Shown: positions 18,763 through 28,511 of the stretch, piece after piece
How positions within the stretch are numbered: the stretch's first letter is position 1
Layout of the letters: every line of letters begins with the position of its first letter
NCBI GenBank assembly: GCA_012295275.1
Contig: CM022672.1
Location: 30,999,527-31,029,526 of the forward strand
Origin: Chrysomallon squamiferum
Taxonomy: Eukaryota > Mollusca > Gastropoda > Neomphalida > Peltospiridae
Length of the DNA stretch: 30,000 bases
Reading direction: 5' to 3'
Made by a program: the position numbers and the translations under genes
The notes under the pieces: generated by a model
Database searches by the model: none
The model's input: the letters and a program-made list of their open reading frames with translations, nothing else
Told to the model about the DNA's origin: nothing

Positions 18763-19620
18763 TGTGATATTTGTTTGCTGTGTGATATTTGTGTGCTGTG
18801 TGTGATATTTGTGTGCTGTGTGATATTTGTGTGTTGTGTGATATTTGTGTACTGTGATATTTGTGTGCTGTATGTGATATTTGTTTGCTGTGTGTGATTT
18901 GTGTGCTGCGTGTGATATTTGTGTGCTGTGTGATATTTGTGTGCTGCGTGTGATATTTGTGTACTGTGATATTTGTGTGCTGTGTGTGATATTTGTGTGC
19001 TGTGTGATATTTGTGTGTTGTGTGATATTTGTGTGCTGTGTGATATTTGTGTGTTGTGTGATATTGTGTGTGATATTTGTGTGCTGTGTGATATTTGTGT
19101 GCTGTGTGATATTTGTGTGCTGTGTGTGATATTTGTGTGCTGTGTGTGATGCTATGTGATGTTTGTGTGTTGTGTGTGATATTTGTTGTGTGAGATTTGT
19201 GTGCTGTGTGTGATATTTTGTGAGATTTGTGTGCTGTGTGATATTTGTGTGCTGTGTGTGATATTTGTATGCTATGTGATATTTGTGTGTTGTGTGATAT
19301 TTGTGTGCTGTGTGATATTTGTGTGCTGTGTGTGATATTTGTGTGCTGTGTGTGATATTTGTGTGCTGTGTGTGATATTTGTTTGCTGTGTGTGATTTTT
19401 GCTTCTGTGATATTTGTGTGCTGTGTGATATTTGTGTGCTGTGTGTGATATTTGTGTGCTGTGTGTGATATTTGTGTGTTGTGTGATATTTGTGTGCTGT
19501 GTGTGATATTTGTGTGCTGTGTGTGATATTTGTGTGCTGTGTGTGATATTTTTGCTGTGTGTGATATTTGTGCTGTGTGTGATATTTTTGTGTTTGTGTG
19601 ATATTTGTGTGCTGTGTGAT
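18763..19620. repeat. GT-rich minisatellite, 18/20-bp units, about 40 copies
   Basis: GATATTTGTGTGCTGTGTGT (20 bp) and a version shorter by one GT (18 bp) are interspersed over 858 bp. I count about 40 GATATTT cores. Because the minus-strand unit contains no stop in any frame, a 392-codon minus frame (18524-19702) stays open as His/Thr/Gln/Ile/Ser/Lys/Tyr repeats. This is treated as a by-product. Confidence 0.95.
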
Positions 19621-19983
19621 AAAACCCTGCAGTACTCTGATACATCATTCTGCAAAGTTCATGTTTAACATTCTTCTTTAGTCTCCACTGTTTTTTATAC
19701 ATCTCTGTTTTACTCAGCAGATTTCAGTCTGATTGAGAAAATATTTGATTGATGATCACAAAAACAAAAACCCAGAAAAAAACCCCCAGAAAAAGATAAG
19801 TCAGAATGTATTATTGATGATGAGAAATCAGATAAAATGGAGCAGTAGTTTAGATTGGGATTATAAAGTAGTTTAACTGTTTTATTGATAAAAAAAATAT
19901 TTCAGGTATTCTGTGTTTGAAATGATCGAGTGAAATATTTAATTTACAGTTTGGGTGTCACTTCTTTGGCTTGTATTTGTGAT
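19621..19983. other. AT-rich intronic stretch, nothing recognised
   Basis: Moderately complex A/T-rich DNA with A runs near 19762-19785. No exon or repeat array. Confidence 0.5.
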
Positions 19984-20480
19984 CAGCAACATGCCCTCTT
20001 TTATATAACCAACCCACAGACAGCATAGAAAATAATCACTGAACAAAAAACAGCTAGAATGTACATCAGCAGTATGGGTTTAGCAAGAGAAATCTTTTAT
20101 AACATCCATACCATAGACAGCATGATATATTAGAAACAAGAAGCAGCTAGAATGAATATCAGCATTATGGGCTTAGCAAGAGAAATCTTTTATAACATCC
20201 ATCCCATAGACATATGATATATTAGAAACAAGCAACATGAATATCAGCAGCATGGGCTTAGCAAGAGAATTCTTTTATAACATCCATCCCATAGACATAT
20301 GATATATTAGAAACAAGCAACATGAATATCAGCAGCATGGGCTTAGCAAGAGAATTCTTTTATAACATCCATCCCATAGACAGTATGGTATATTAGAAAC
20401 AAGCAACATGAATATCAGCAGTATGGGTTTAGCAAGAGAAGTCTTTTATAACATCCATCCCATAGACAGTGTGGTATATA
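19984..20480 (-). repeat. Tandem array of a SINE internal segment, 85-97 bp units
   Basis: TAGCAAGAGAAATCTTTTAT with ACATCCATCCCATAGACA after it recurs from 20081, 20174, 20259, 20344 and 20430 (spacings 93, 85, 85, 86). A diverged sixth copy lies near 19984. Reversed, this reads TGTCTATGGGATGGATGT then ATAAAAGATTTCTCTTGCTA. That matches my recollection of the gastropod SINE segment with CTGTCTGTGGGATGG and ATATAAAAGATCCCTTGCTG. The last copy runs directly into the SINE head. Confidence 0.8.
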
Positions 20481-20590
20481 TACCAGTTTTGGAGCACTGG
20501 TTAGAATGAGAAACGGGTCATTCTGGCCGCCGAGAAGGATCGATCCAGTGACCTTGGGGTCTGCTCAGATGTAACTGAGTGTGAAACTGA
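20481..20590 (-). mobile_element. Degenerate tRNA-derived SINE, head region, minus strand
   Basis: TTTGGAGCACTGGTTAGAAT near 20488 and AAGGATCGATCCAGTGACCT near 20537 correspond, reversed, to a B-box-like GGATCGATCC and a tail of the CTCGTTCCAGCCAGTGCTCC type that I recall from gastropod SINEs. An A-box-like remnant may lie in CAGATGTAACTGAGTG near 20565. The element is diverged and its own 3' end is replaced by the tandem array on its left. Family name unknown to me. Confidence 0.65.
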
Positions 20591-20775
20591 GAATGAGGCT
20601 CACCTGTCAGCATCGTTGTGACAGCGTCACCATCCCACTACTGACCCGGGTCACGCAGTTGTCGACATAAAAGTGCTCTTTGCTTGCTAACAGAGCAAGA
20701 TTAATGAACGTCTGTTAACAGGTTTTAAACCAGAAGGTTCTGGTGTCACACTGCGGAAGAATAAAAGTGGGTGTC
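20591..20775. other. Complex CpG-retaining island next to the SINE
   Basis: Mixed sequence with GACCCGGGTCACGCAGTTGT near 20643, TGACAGCGTCACC near 20620, and ATTAATGAACGTCTGTTAAC near 20700. CpGs are retained. It may be older SINE flank or a regulatory element. Confidence 0.3.
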
Positions 20776-21660
20776 TTTTCTTTCTTTTCTTTTTCTTTTT
20801 CTTTTTCTTTTTAAAAAAAAAGAAGAGTTAAATATCTCGCAATCTTCCATGTGTAACTGGTGATAACTTGTAAGACTCGGGTAATCTATACTGAGTGCAT
20901 TTTTCTGCATGTGTCAGTCTTTCTGCTAGGTGTACATTTTAATACAGTCGATTTGTAAAAATATCCAAAGTATTTTTAAAAAAAAAATATATATTCTTTT
21001 CAGGCTTGTGCAATATTTATACAGACGATTTGTTAAAAAAAAAAAAAAAAATGTCTGAAGAATTAAAAAAAATATTCTCTTCTTTTTTTTTTTTTTTTAA
21101 AAAGAACACCTGCATTGTTGAATATAAAAAGGAATTTGATGCATGGGCTTTTTGTCTGTCTGAACATTTTTTTTTGTATTTTTTAAATTTAATTTTTAAT
21201 TTTTTTTTTTTTGGTTTCTTCTAACTCTTCAGCACAATCTGATGAGAGGAACAAACTCCAGGATTTGTTGTCTTTCTGATTTATGACAAAAAAAACAACA
21301 ACAACTAAACAAAAACTGATATAATAAAACCAGACAGCACAAAGGAAAATTATTTTTTTCAAAACAAAATAATTCTGTGTGAATAATTGCATGCTTCCAA
21401 TTGTTTCAGTACCTTTTCAAACACTCCCCCCCACCCACACACACTCCCCACCCCAGATCCTTTTCTTTTATTTTTATTTTTATTTTTTTTAAATCCCTGC
21501 AATTGAATGATTTATATTTTCAGCAGTACAAAAGCAGTTAAAAAACGCACATAAATTGCCACATTCATTCTTTGTAGTATGCGAGGGATAAAAATAACTG
21601 AATTAATACTAACTGACACAGTGAAATACGAGACTGCAGAGCCCTCTACCCTTGTGAGTT
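20776..21660. other. A/T-rich stretch with (TTTTC)n and homopolymer runs
   Basis: CTTTTCTTTTTCTTTTTC near 20776-20810 is followed by A and T runs near 20812, 21036, 21073, 21196 and 21482, and a C-rich patch near 21425-21460. The + and minus frames here are homopolymer-driven and rejected. Confidence 0.65.
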
Positions 21661-21679
21661 AACAGAATTATCTAACATG

Positions 21680-22310
21680 CATGACTATCATAACATCTAA
21701 ATCTCTGTGACTGTTGTAATATCTAAATCTCTATGTCTGTTATAATAATCTGTGACTGTTATAATATCTAAATCTCCGTGACTATCATAATATGTAATTC
21801 TCTGTGACTGTTGTAATATCTAAATCTCTGTGTCTGTTATAATAATCTGTGACTGTTATAATATCTAAATCTCCGTGACTATCATAATATGTAATTCTCT
21901 GTGACTGTTGTAATATCTAAATCTCTATGTCTGTTATAATATCTAATTCTCTATGACTGTTTTAATATCTAAATCTCTGTGACTATTATATTTAATTCTC
22001 TGTGACTATAATATCTAAATCCCTATGTCTGTTATAATATCTAATTCTCTGTGACTATTATATTTAATTATAATATCTAATTCTCTGTGACTGTTATATC
22101 TAATTCTCTGTGACTATTATATCAAAATCTGTGACTATTATAATATCCAATTCTTTGTGACTATTATAATATCTGATTCCTTGCGACTATTATAATATCT
22201 AATTCTCTGTGACTGTTATAATATCTAATTCTCTGTGACTATTATATCTAAATCTGTGACTATTATAATATCTAATTCTCTGTGACTATTATTAATATCT
22301 AATTGTTCAT
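21680..22310. repeat. Minisatellite, about 28-30 bp unit with 97-bp higher-order period
   Basis: TCTGTGACTGTTATAATATC followed by TAAATC or TAATTC recurs for about 630 bp. A composite block beginning CTCTGTGACTGTTGTAAT starts at 21703, 21800 and 21897, a 97-bp higher-order period. Later copies are more irregular. Confidence 0.93.
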
Positions 22311-22319
22311 GACTATTAT

Positions 22320-22512
22320 AATACCCAGTTCTCTTTAAACTGTAATAATTGTCTGTGACTGGAACAAGAAAACTCCGTCTGAAATGTGACAGCAGACAAA
22401 AGAGTTTCCTCATTAACAAATTAGTGCTGGGAGTAGAAAATGGAGTAGACACAAACCAGTTTTTAAATTCTTGACTTGACTTGGGTGCTCGCCCTCGAAA
22501 ACAACAACAGCT
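22320..22512. other. Complex intronic island
   Basis: Mixed sequence including GTTTCCTCATTAACAAATTA near 22404 and GACTTGACTTGGGTGCTCGC near 22472. A minus frame from within the minisatellite continues through it (22225-22518) but shows no family features. Confidence 0.3.
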
Positions 22513-23035
22513 AAACATTAATTATATTACCCTCTGTTTTAGTCTTAAATTACTGAATTGTCAAATAAAATGTTGTTATTTAAGAACTATTTTTGTTCAG
22601 ATGTGTATTTTTTTTTTTTTTTTTTTCTGGTGACAGTGAAATTAATACGAACGAACCTGTTTTGCTAAATTTGCGAGGAATAAAACGGTTAATATTATTT
22701 ACTCGTTGTATTATTTTGCTATGAAAATACTTACCTGGGTTATTTTTGTTGATGTAAGAGGCAGTTTTGGACTGATAATGTGACACAGCTTGGATTAATT
22801 ATTGACGACAACAAATAAAACAGTAGTACTTTACACTTGTGTAATAAAATTTGTTTCTGAATTCTTTCAGAAATTTGTTCACCAGTGTAAATGAAGAATG
22901 GATCAGTTTGTTGTGATTGTTGTTCAAACAAAATCTTAAAGACTCAAAATAAAATAGGGTGCATAGTTCAGATATCTGGCTTTTAAACATGTGAATAAAA
23001 TTTACTATTTGTTCACTTGTATCAACTACATATAA
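22513..23035. other. Moderately complex AT-rich stretch
   Basis: T run near 22608-22626, then sequence with a few CpGs at 22648-22730 and TTGGATTAATTATTGACGAC near 22791 (homeodomain-type cores). Overlapping minus frames of about 63 codons match nothing known. Confidence 0.4.
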
Positions 23036-23039
23036 ATAA

Positions 23040-23142
23040 TATATGTGTGTGTATATATATATATATATATATAGTATATGTGTATGTACATATATGTATG
23101 TGTATATCTGTGTATGTATGTATGTTTGTATTTATGTATGCA

Positions 23143-23231
<89 letters not shown>

Positions 23232-23240
23232 ACACCTGCA
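23040..23240. repeat. (TA)n-(GTAT)n-(GT)n microsatellite
   Basis: TATATATA near 23055-23072, GTATGTATGT near 23110-23148, and an almost pure GT tract from 23149 to about 23229 with one CT interruption. Cys/Val and His/Thr frames on both strands are repeat translations. Confidence 0.96.
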
Positions 23241-23285
23241 TACATATATATGTCTATTTTAACATTTTATATAAAATAATAAAAC

Positions 23286-23460
23286 TTTGCAGACTGATAA
23301 CTGATTGCTTCAGAAGAAATCCAAGTGGGCAGACGTCTGTACGTGCAGACAGACAGACGCACTGCTGATTACTCTGTATTGGGTTACAGGAGAGGCACAT
23401 GCACTGCAGATAATTAAAGAAAACACACATCAAATCTCCACCCATTGAACCTCTTGGTTC
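23286..23460. other. Complex CpG-retaining island
   Basis: Non-repetitive except a short GACAGACAGACG. It contains GGGCAGACGTCTGTACGTGC near 23327, in which GCAGACGTCTG is nearly palindromic, and GCAGATAATTAAAG near 23406. No exon was recognised. Confidence 0.35.
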
Positions 23461-24165
23461 TTCAAAAAAACTACATTTTTATTTTCGTTTAATGTCCAGA
23501 GATGTATTTATTTGAATGACCGAGAATAATGTTTAAATAATCTGTTTAATGTGTTATCTCTGCACTGCACAGTCACAGGTATTGGTATTAATTAGAATGT
23601 TTTTTTATTGTTTTTTTTAAAAAAATGAATTAAAATAAAAGTTTGAGTTAAATGAATCCAGCACAAACCTCCATTTGGATAAAAACATCTTTGATCTAAA
23701 ACAAAAACCTCTCCTTAGCAAAAAAAAAAAAAAAAAGTCCTTCTCACTAATGCAGATTTTTGACAAAATAATATTTTACAAATATTGTTTAATTTACATA
23801 TATTTGCAGTCATACAAAAATTTACAAAATGCAAATATATATATATATATATATATATGTGTAATGTTTAGTGCTATTCACTGATTAATTAACAAATCTA
23901 TTTCTGACTGAAGTAAAAAAAAAAAAACAAGCTGAATATGTAAAAATGTAAAGTTATTGTGTAGCAAGCAACAAGTTAGAGGAAAACCTCAGTTGATCAT
24001 TGTTACAAGTTTAAAAAAATGAATTTATTTATTTATTTATTTATTTTATTGCTTTAATTGCTGGCATAAACTGTTAGGTCAAGAAGCCATTGCAACAACG
24101 AACTGGTCATGAATGGCTTGTGTCTGAGAGAAGCAGTGAATAGCTTCTTCTGTAATGTTTAGTTT
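23461..24165. other. AT-rich stretch with (TA)n and (TTTA)n
   Basis: A run near 23720-23736, TATATATA near 23838-23858, (ATTT)n near 24024-24046. One copy of a dispersed repeat of about 60 bp lies near 23938. No exon was recognised. Confidence 0.6.
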
Positions 24166-24170
24166 GATCA

Positions 24171-24502
24171 GAACTGTGTAAGTTGAATTATCAGTGAAAC
24201 ACAGAGCTGTGTGAGGTGAATTATCAGTGAAACACAGAACTGTGTAAGTTGAATTATCAGTGAAACACAGAACTGTGTGAGGTGAATTATCAGTGAAACA
24301 CAGAACTGTGTAAGTTGAATTATCAGTGAAACACAGAGCTGTGTGAGGTGAATTATCAGTGAAACACAGAACTGTGTGAGGTGAATTATCACTGAGAAAA
24401 CAGAACTGTGTGAGGTGAATTATCAGTGAAACACAGAACTGTGTAAGTTGAATTATCACTGAGAAAACAGAACTGTTTGAGGTGAATTATCAGTGAACAC
24501 AG
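24171..24502. repeat. 33-bp minisatellite, ten copies of two subtypes
   Basis: Units GAACTGTG(TAAG or TGAGG)TGAATTATCAGTGAAACACA alternate between a TAAGTTG and a GAGGTG subtype, in the order A-B-A-B-A-B-B-B-A-B. The 33-bp length is a multiple of three, so two minus frames (126 and 74 codons) stay open as an 11-residue repeat. There is no other sign of coding. Confidence 0.95.
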
Positions 24503-24709
24503 GAGCAGTGTCTGAGAGTTGCTATTACTGAGTTGATGAGTTGAGAAATGTGAAGATTGTCACTAATTAATACAGGATTCCACTCTTAATGGTCTCAGGT
24601 TGTGTTGTGTTTATATGTGATCAGGGTTGTGTCTCTGTGTGCTTTTTCCTGTGGGGTGGTTATGTTAGAGGTGGGGTTTTCCAATGTGGTATATGCAGGT
24701 GGGACACAC

Positions 24710-24812
24710 ACATTCACACACACACACACACCCATATGCTGTGTATATCTATATCTATATCTATATAGCTATATATATATATATATATATACACACACAT
24801 TTTTTTTTTTCT
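24710..24812. repeat. (CA)n, (CTATAT)n and (TA)n tracts with T run
   Basis: CACACACA at about 24715-24731, CTATATCTATATCTATAT near 24750, TATATATA near 24773-24790, and T10-11 near 24801. Confidence 0.93.
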
Positions 24813-24907
24813 ATTGGGGTTATGTCCATTTACTATGCAGAATAATATATTGGAGGGGGAAATCAGTTGATGATGTCCAGTTAAATGAGAAAAAAGAAAC
24901 AAGTTGT

Positions 24908-25045
24908 TTTAAAAATGTAAAAATGTAAAAATGTAAATATATTGTGTGGAACATACTAGAGGAAAACACATTTTTTTGACAGAGTAAAAAGTAAAGACAT
25001 TATTGTATGCAACAAACTGGAGAAAAGAGATAGTTTGACAATGTT
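24908..25045. repeat. Two tandem copies of a dispersed repeat of about 60 bp
   Basis: GTAAAAATGTAAATATATTG leads to ACTAGAGGAAAACACA near 24917, then AAAAAGTAAAGACATTATTG leads to ACTGGAGAAAAGAGAT near 24985. A third copy with GTAAAGTTATTGTG and GTTAGAGGAAAACC is about 980 bp upstream near 23938. Confidence 0.6.
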
Positions 25046-25320
25046 CAAACGTAATCCTATAACTGTACAGATATCAACATTCACAGATATAAATATTATG
25101 GAGGTTAACATCTAACTTAGTCTGTATCCAGCCCTTAACCCTCTCCTAGCCTAACTGATACCCAGCCTGTGTTTTTCTAGTAACTAAACAATCAGATACT
25201 GCCAGGACAACGTCACAACGACTTTCATACTCTGTTATTGATTTGCTTTTGATTTTACAGTCATTATTAGCTCTAATCTGTCTAATCTACCACATTGTTA
25301 GGAAACCAAGCACGTCTTGT
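25046..25320. other. Moderately complex intronic stretch
   Basis: Non-repetitive, with ATCCAGCCCTTAACCCTCTC near 25127 and ACAACGTCACAACGAC near 25207. No open frame or splice-bordered exon was recognised. Confidence 0.4.
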
Positions 25321-25850
25321 GTGTGTGTGTTTCTAGTGTCTTGGTGTTGTTAAGGGTTATGGGAGCTCTGCTGAATTTGCTGGGATTTTTCACTGGAAAT
25401 TTACTTTTTAAAAACGATGTCCTTTTTTTTAATGTTTTTGTTTACTTTAAAAGGAGTATTTGAAAGTGTGTGTATTTGTGTGTGTGAAATGTATTATTCA
25501 TTGTCGCAGTTTTAGTTAAGAATAGTTAGGATTCACACTAGTTTCTGGAGAATTTTAAACTTTTTAAAATGTATCTCCTTTTTATGCTTTTTTTTTTTTT
25601 TATGCTTTATTTTTTTATTTTAAAAGTCTGAGTTTTATTAAATATCTAAATTATTATCAGTCTATGTTTGTTTTTTTTTTTAAATATAAAATTAAATGAA
25701 ATTCATTGATAAATTTCAAAAACTTATTAAAGTTGTTTTTTTTTTAATTAATTAAATATATAAACAAAAAATAAATAAAGAAATATACACATATTAAAAC
25801 AAAACAAAATTTAATTAAAAATTAAATGTTAGCAAAGAATAAATTGATTC
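25321..25850. other. AT-rich intronic stretch with T runs
   Basis: T runs near 25590, 25670 and 25736. Otherwise A/T-rich filler with no recognised feature. Confidence 0.6.
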
Positions 25851-25854
25851 AGAG

Positions 25855-26097
25855 CCTTTTAAACAAATAAATAAATAAATAAATGTCACAGACACACACA
25901 CACACACATAATAAACACTATTAAAGGTTTTAAAACATCAGATAAAAGTCTTTTAAATAAATAAATAAATATCAAATAAACACACACACACACACACACG
26001 CATGCACACAAATAATAAACACTATTAAAGGTTTTAAAACAGCAGATCAAAGTCTTTTAAACAAATAAATAAATAAATATCACACACACACACACAT

Positions 26098-26142
<45 letters not shown>

Positions 26143-26234
26143 CACACACACACATAATAAACACCATTAAAGGTTTTAAAACAGCAGATCAAAGTCTTTT
26201 AAACAAATAAATAAATAAATAAACAAACACAAAC

Positions 26235-26267
<33 letters not shown>

Positions 26268-26328
26268 TGCACACACACACACAAATAACAAACACCATTA
26301 AAGGTTTTAAAACAGCAGATCAAAGGAT
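25855..26328. repeat. Compound minisatellite: conserved core, (AAAT)n and expanded (CA)n
   Basis: The core TAAAGGTTTTAAAACAGCAG leading to ATCAAAGTCTTTTAAAC occurs at about 25922, 26026, 26168 and 26299 (spacings 104, 142 and 131). Each unit continues into (AAAT)n, a CA tract and AATAAACAC(T/C)ATTA. The CA tract accounts for most length differences. Confidence 0.93.
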
Positions 26329-26329
26329 T

Positions 26330-26715
26330 CTGCATGTGTTAACAGTGAGAAAACTTCCGAATCTCGTTGTGTGAACATTTCACATTAAGACGTCTCATCT
26401 CAACTGCAGGGTTATCGTCCCAATCCAGGGTTATCTGCGTTTATCTATCAAAGCATCGTTTTCAATTATTACCTTGTCTTACCTCCCCCCTCCCCACCAC
26501 TTGCAAGTTGCCTTTTCTGTCAGTTGACTGTGTTATTATCAATGGGGGCTTCCGGAAGATAAAAAAAATAAAAAAAAGTAAATAAAAAAAAGTAACGTAT
26601 CTTGTATATCATCGCTTTTAATAAGCTTGTTAATCTCTGAGATCTGCTGAAGGGAAGAGATTCTGCCTGTGAGTGATTGGGTTGAAGCTGTAATGTGATG
26701 AGGCAGATATCACAA
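26330..26715. other. Complex CpG-retaining island (candidate conserved noncoding element)
   Basis: About 385 bp of mixed sequence, interrupted by a short A-rich segment near 26561-26595. It includes ACTGCAGGGTTATCGTCCCA near 26403, CGTTTATCTATCAAAGCATC near 26438, and GATAAGC-free but TATCA-rich text. AATCTCT/AGAGATT arms lie near 26631 and 26655. A 72-codon + frame (26367-26585) matches nothing known. Confidence 0.38.
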
Positions 26716-27250
26716 GATAATTGTGTTTTTGTGTTTTTTAGTAATGAAGTAATTTAATGTCGACGTTTTAGTTCAGAAAGATTCGTGTTTTTTGTGTGTC
26801 TGATTTTGTTTGTAATGGTGAAGTACAACATCAAAGTTTAGTTCGGAAAGTTTAGTGTGAATAAGGAATTTATATCAAAATTTTGTTCACAATATTTTTT
26901 GTTTTTTTGTTTTTGAGAATGTTTTGCTTTGGTTAGTATAATAATAGCTAAAATATGTCATTTATAATCAGAGTTTAATTCAGAATGTTTTTTTATTTTT
27001 GTTTTATTTTTCAGAATATTTTGTTTTTGTTTATAATAATAAGAGTAATACAAATTTAATAAACAATTTATATCAATAATTAAATAAGATTTTTTCATTT
27101 TCATTGTTTATTTTTGTAACTAATAATAATAGCTAAAATAATATAATATTTATCAGCATTTAATTCAGGATGTTCTTTGTTTACTTTTGTTTACATTGTT
27201 TTATTATTATTTGTTTTTTAATGAACAAAATATGATAATGTAATTACATC
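26716..27250. repeat. Degenerate repeat around TTTAGTTCAGAA(A/T)GTTT
   Basis: Related segments occur near 26768, 26835, 26890, 26965 and 27155, each with a TTTA(G/A)TTCAGAA-like core followed by T-rich sequence. ATAATAGCTAAAATA occurs near 26941 and 27127. The copies are strongly diverged. Confidence 0.5.
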
Positions 27251-27269
27251 TGGTATTTCTCTTAGAAGA

Positions 27270-27798
27270 TATCGATTTGTCTGTCTGTCTATGTGTGTTT
27301 CTGTTTCTCTCTGTGTTCATCTGTCAGTCTGTCTGTTTGGCTGTCTGTCTCTCTGTCATCTCTCTATGTAATGAATCTGTCTGTCTGTCCATATGTCTGT
27401 CAGTCTATCTATTTACTCTTTCTGCTTTTATCTGCCTCTCTATCAGTTACTCTTTGATATCATTCAAATTTAATCTGTGACTTGTAATTAGCTCATATAT
27501 TTGTTTGTCTGTTTGTTTGTGTGTGTGTGTCTGTGTGCGTGTGTGTGTGAGTGTGTGTGGGAGTTTATGTGTCTGTGTTTATGTTTGTGTACCTATGCAT
27601 ATATGTATGTATGTATGTATGTATGTACAAGTGTGAATGTACATGTGTGTTTATATACATATGTAAGTATCTATGTATGTATGTTGGTATATGTACACAC
27701 ACACACCCATACCCACACACACAAACACATACACTCACAAATACCTACATACATACATACATACATATATACATACATATATACATACATACATTCAT

Positions 27799-27840
<42 letters not shown>

Positions 27841-27895
27841 GATAGATATGTGTGTGTGTGTGTGTGTGTGTGTCTGTATGTACATATATCTGTAT
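27270..27895. repeat. (CTGT)n, (GT)n, (GTAT)n, (CA)n, (CATA)n and (TA)n arrays
   Basis: CTGTCTGTCT-type sequence spans 27277-27410, GT/GTAT spans 27500-27690, and CA, CATA and TATATATA span 27693-27840. GT returns at 27848-27875. The (TATG)n near 27602-27627 is the reverse complement of (CATA)n near 27746-27767. All frames here are repeat translations. Confidence 0.95.
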
Positions 27896-27899
27896 CTGT

Positions 27900-28200
27900 G
27901 CAGGCCTGTCTGTAGGCGTGTACTGTAGGTGTTTGTCTGCGTCTCCCAGAATTACCCGGCTAATTTGTGTGTGTGTTTCTCAGCTCGTGTTAAACATGTT
28001 AAACATTTTCGAGAGTGCTCATTACTGAACAGTCGGCTGTGGATGTTACAGCACAGATTACTGGCTGTTATCTGCCCTGCCTGGGTGATCACTGTCGGCA
28101 GAGACGTTGCTGCATGCTGGGGAACAGCATCGGCCTCACTCCAGCTGGGAATCGTTGTATTTCACAGTGAAGCTAGCTGACATGGCATGTAGGGAAAGAA
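27900..28200. other. Complex CpG-retaining island with 83-codon open frame
   Basis: About ten CpGs lie in 27916-28153. TGTTTCTCAG near 27974 looks like a splice acceptor. The + frame that follows stays open to 28180 within an 83-codon frame (27929-28180), with a peptide of good complexity (ending LQLGIVVFHSEAS). I recognise no domain and see no donor. A terminal exon, a stray open frame or a regulatory element are all possible, and the last seems likeliest. Confidence 0.35.
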
Positions 28201-28246
28201 AAAATTTCTACGAGTTTCTTTCATAATCAGAGCAGGAAAGTGTTAG

Positions 28247-28391
<145 letters not shown>

Positions 28392-28511
28392 TAATAATGA
28401 TTAACATGGAGATTATTGAAATCAGCTGCCATCAGTTATGTTTTTAATTTCTTCTCTGCTTTAAATCAGATCTTTATCATTATTGCTTTAGGAAGACTGG
28501 TCAAAGATCAT

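Noticed and set aside
18524-19702. 392-codon minus-strand open frame of His/Thr/Gln/Ile/Tyr repeats
   Set aside because: It is a translation of the 18/20-bp GT-rich minisatellite, whose unit has no stop codon in any minus frame. Unit-length changes shift frame without ending it, so openness is compositional.
20995-21050. TTCTTTTCAG followed by GCTTGTGCAATATTTATACA as a possible exon
   Set aside because: It runs into poly(A) within about 35 bp, with no donor and no family resemblance.
24079-24459. 126-codon minus frame with an 11-residue repeat
   Set aside because: The 33-bp minisatellite period is a multiple of three. There is no signal peptide, splice site or flanking coding sequence.
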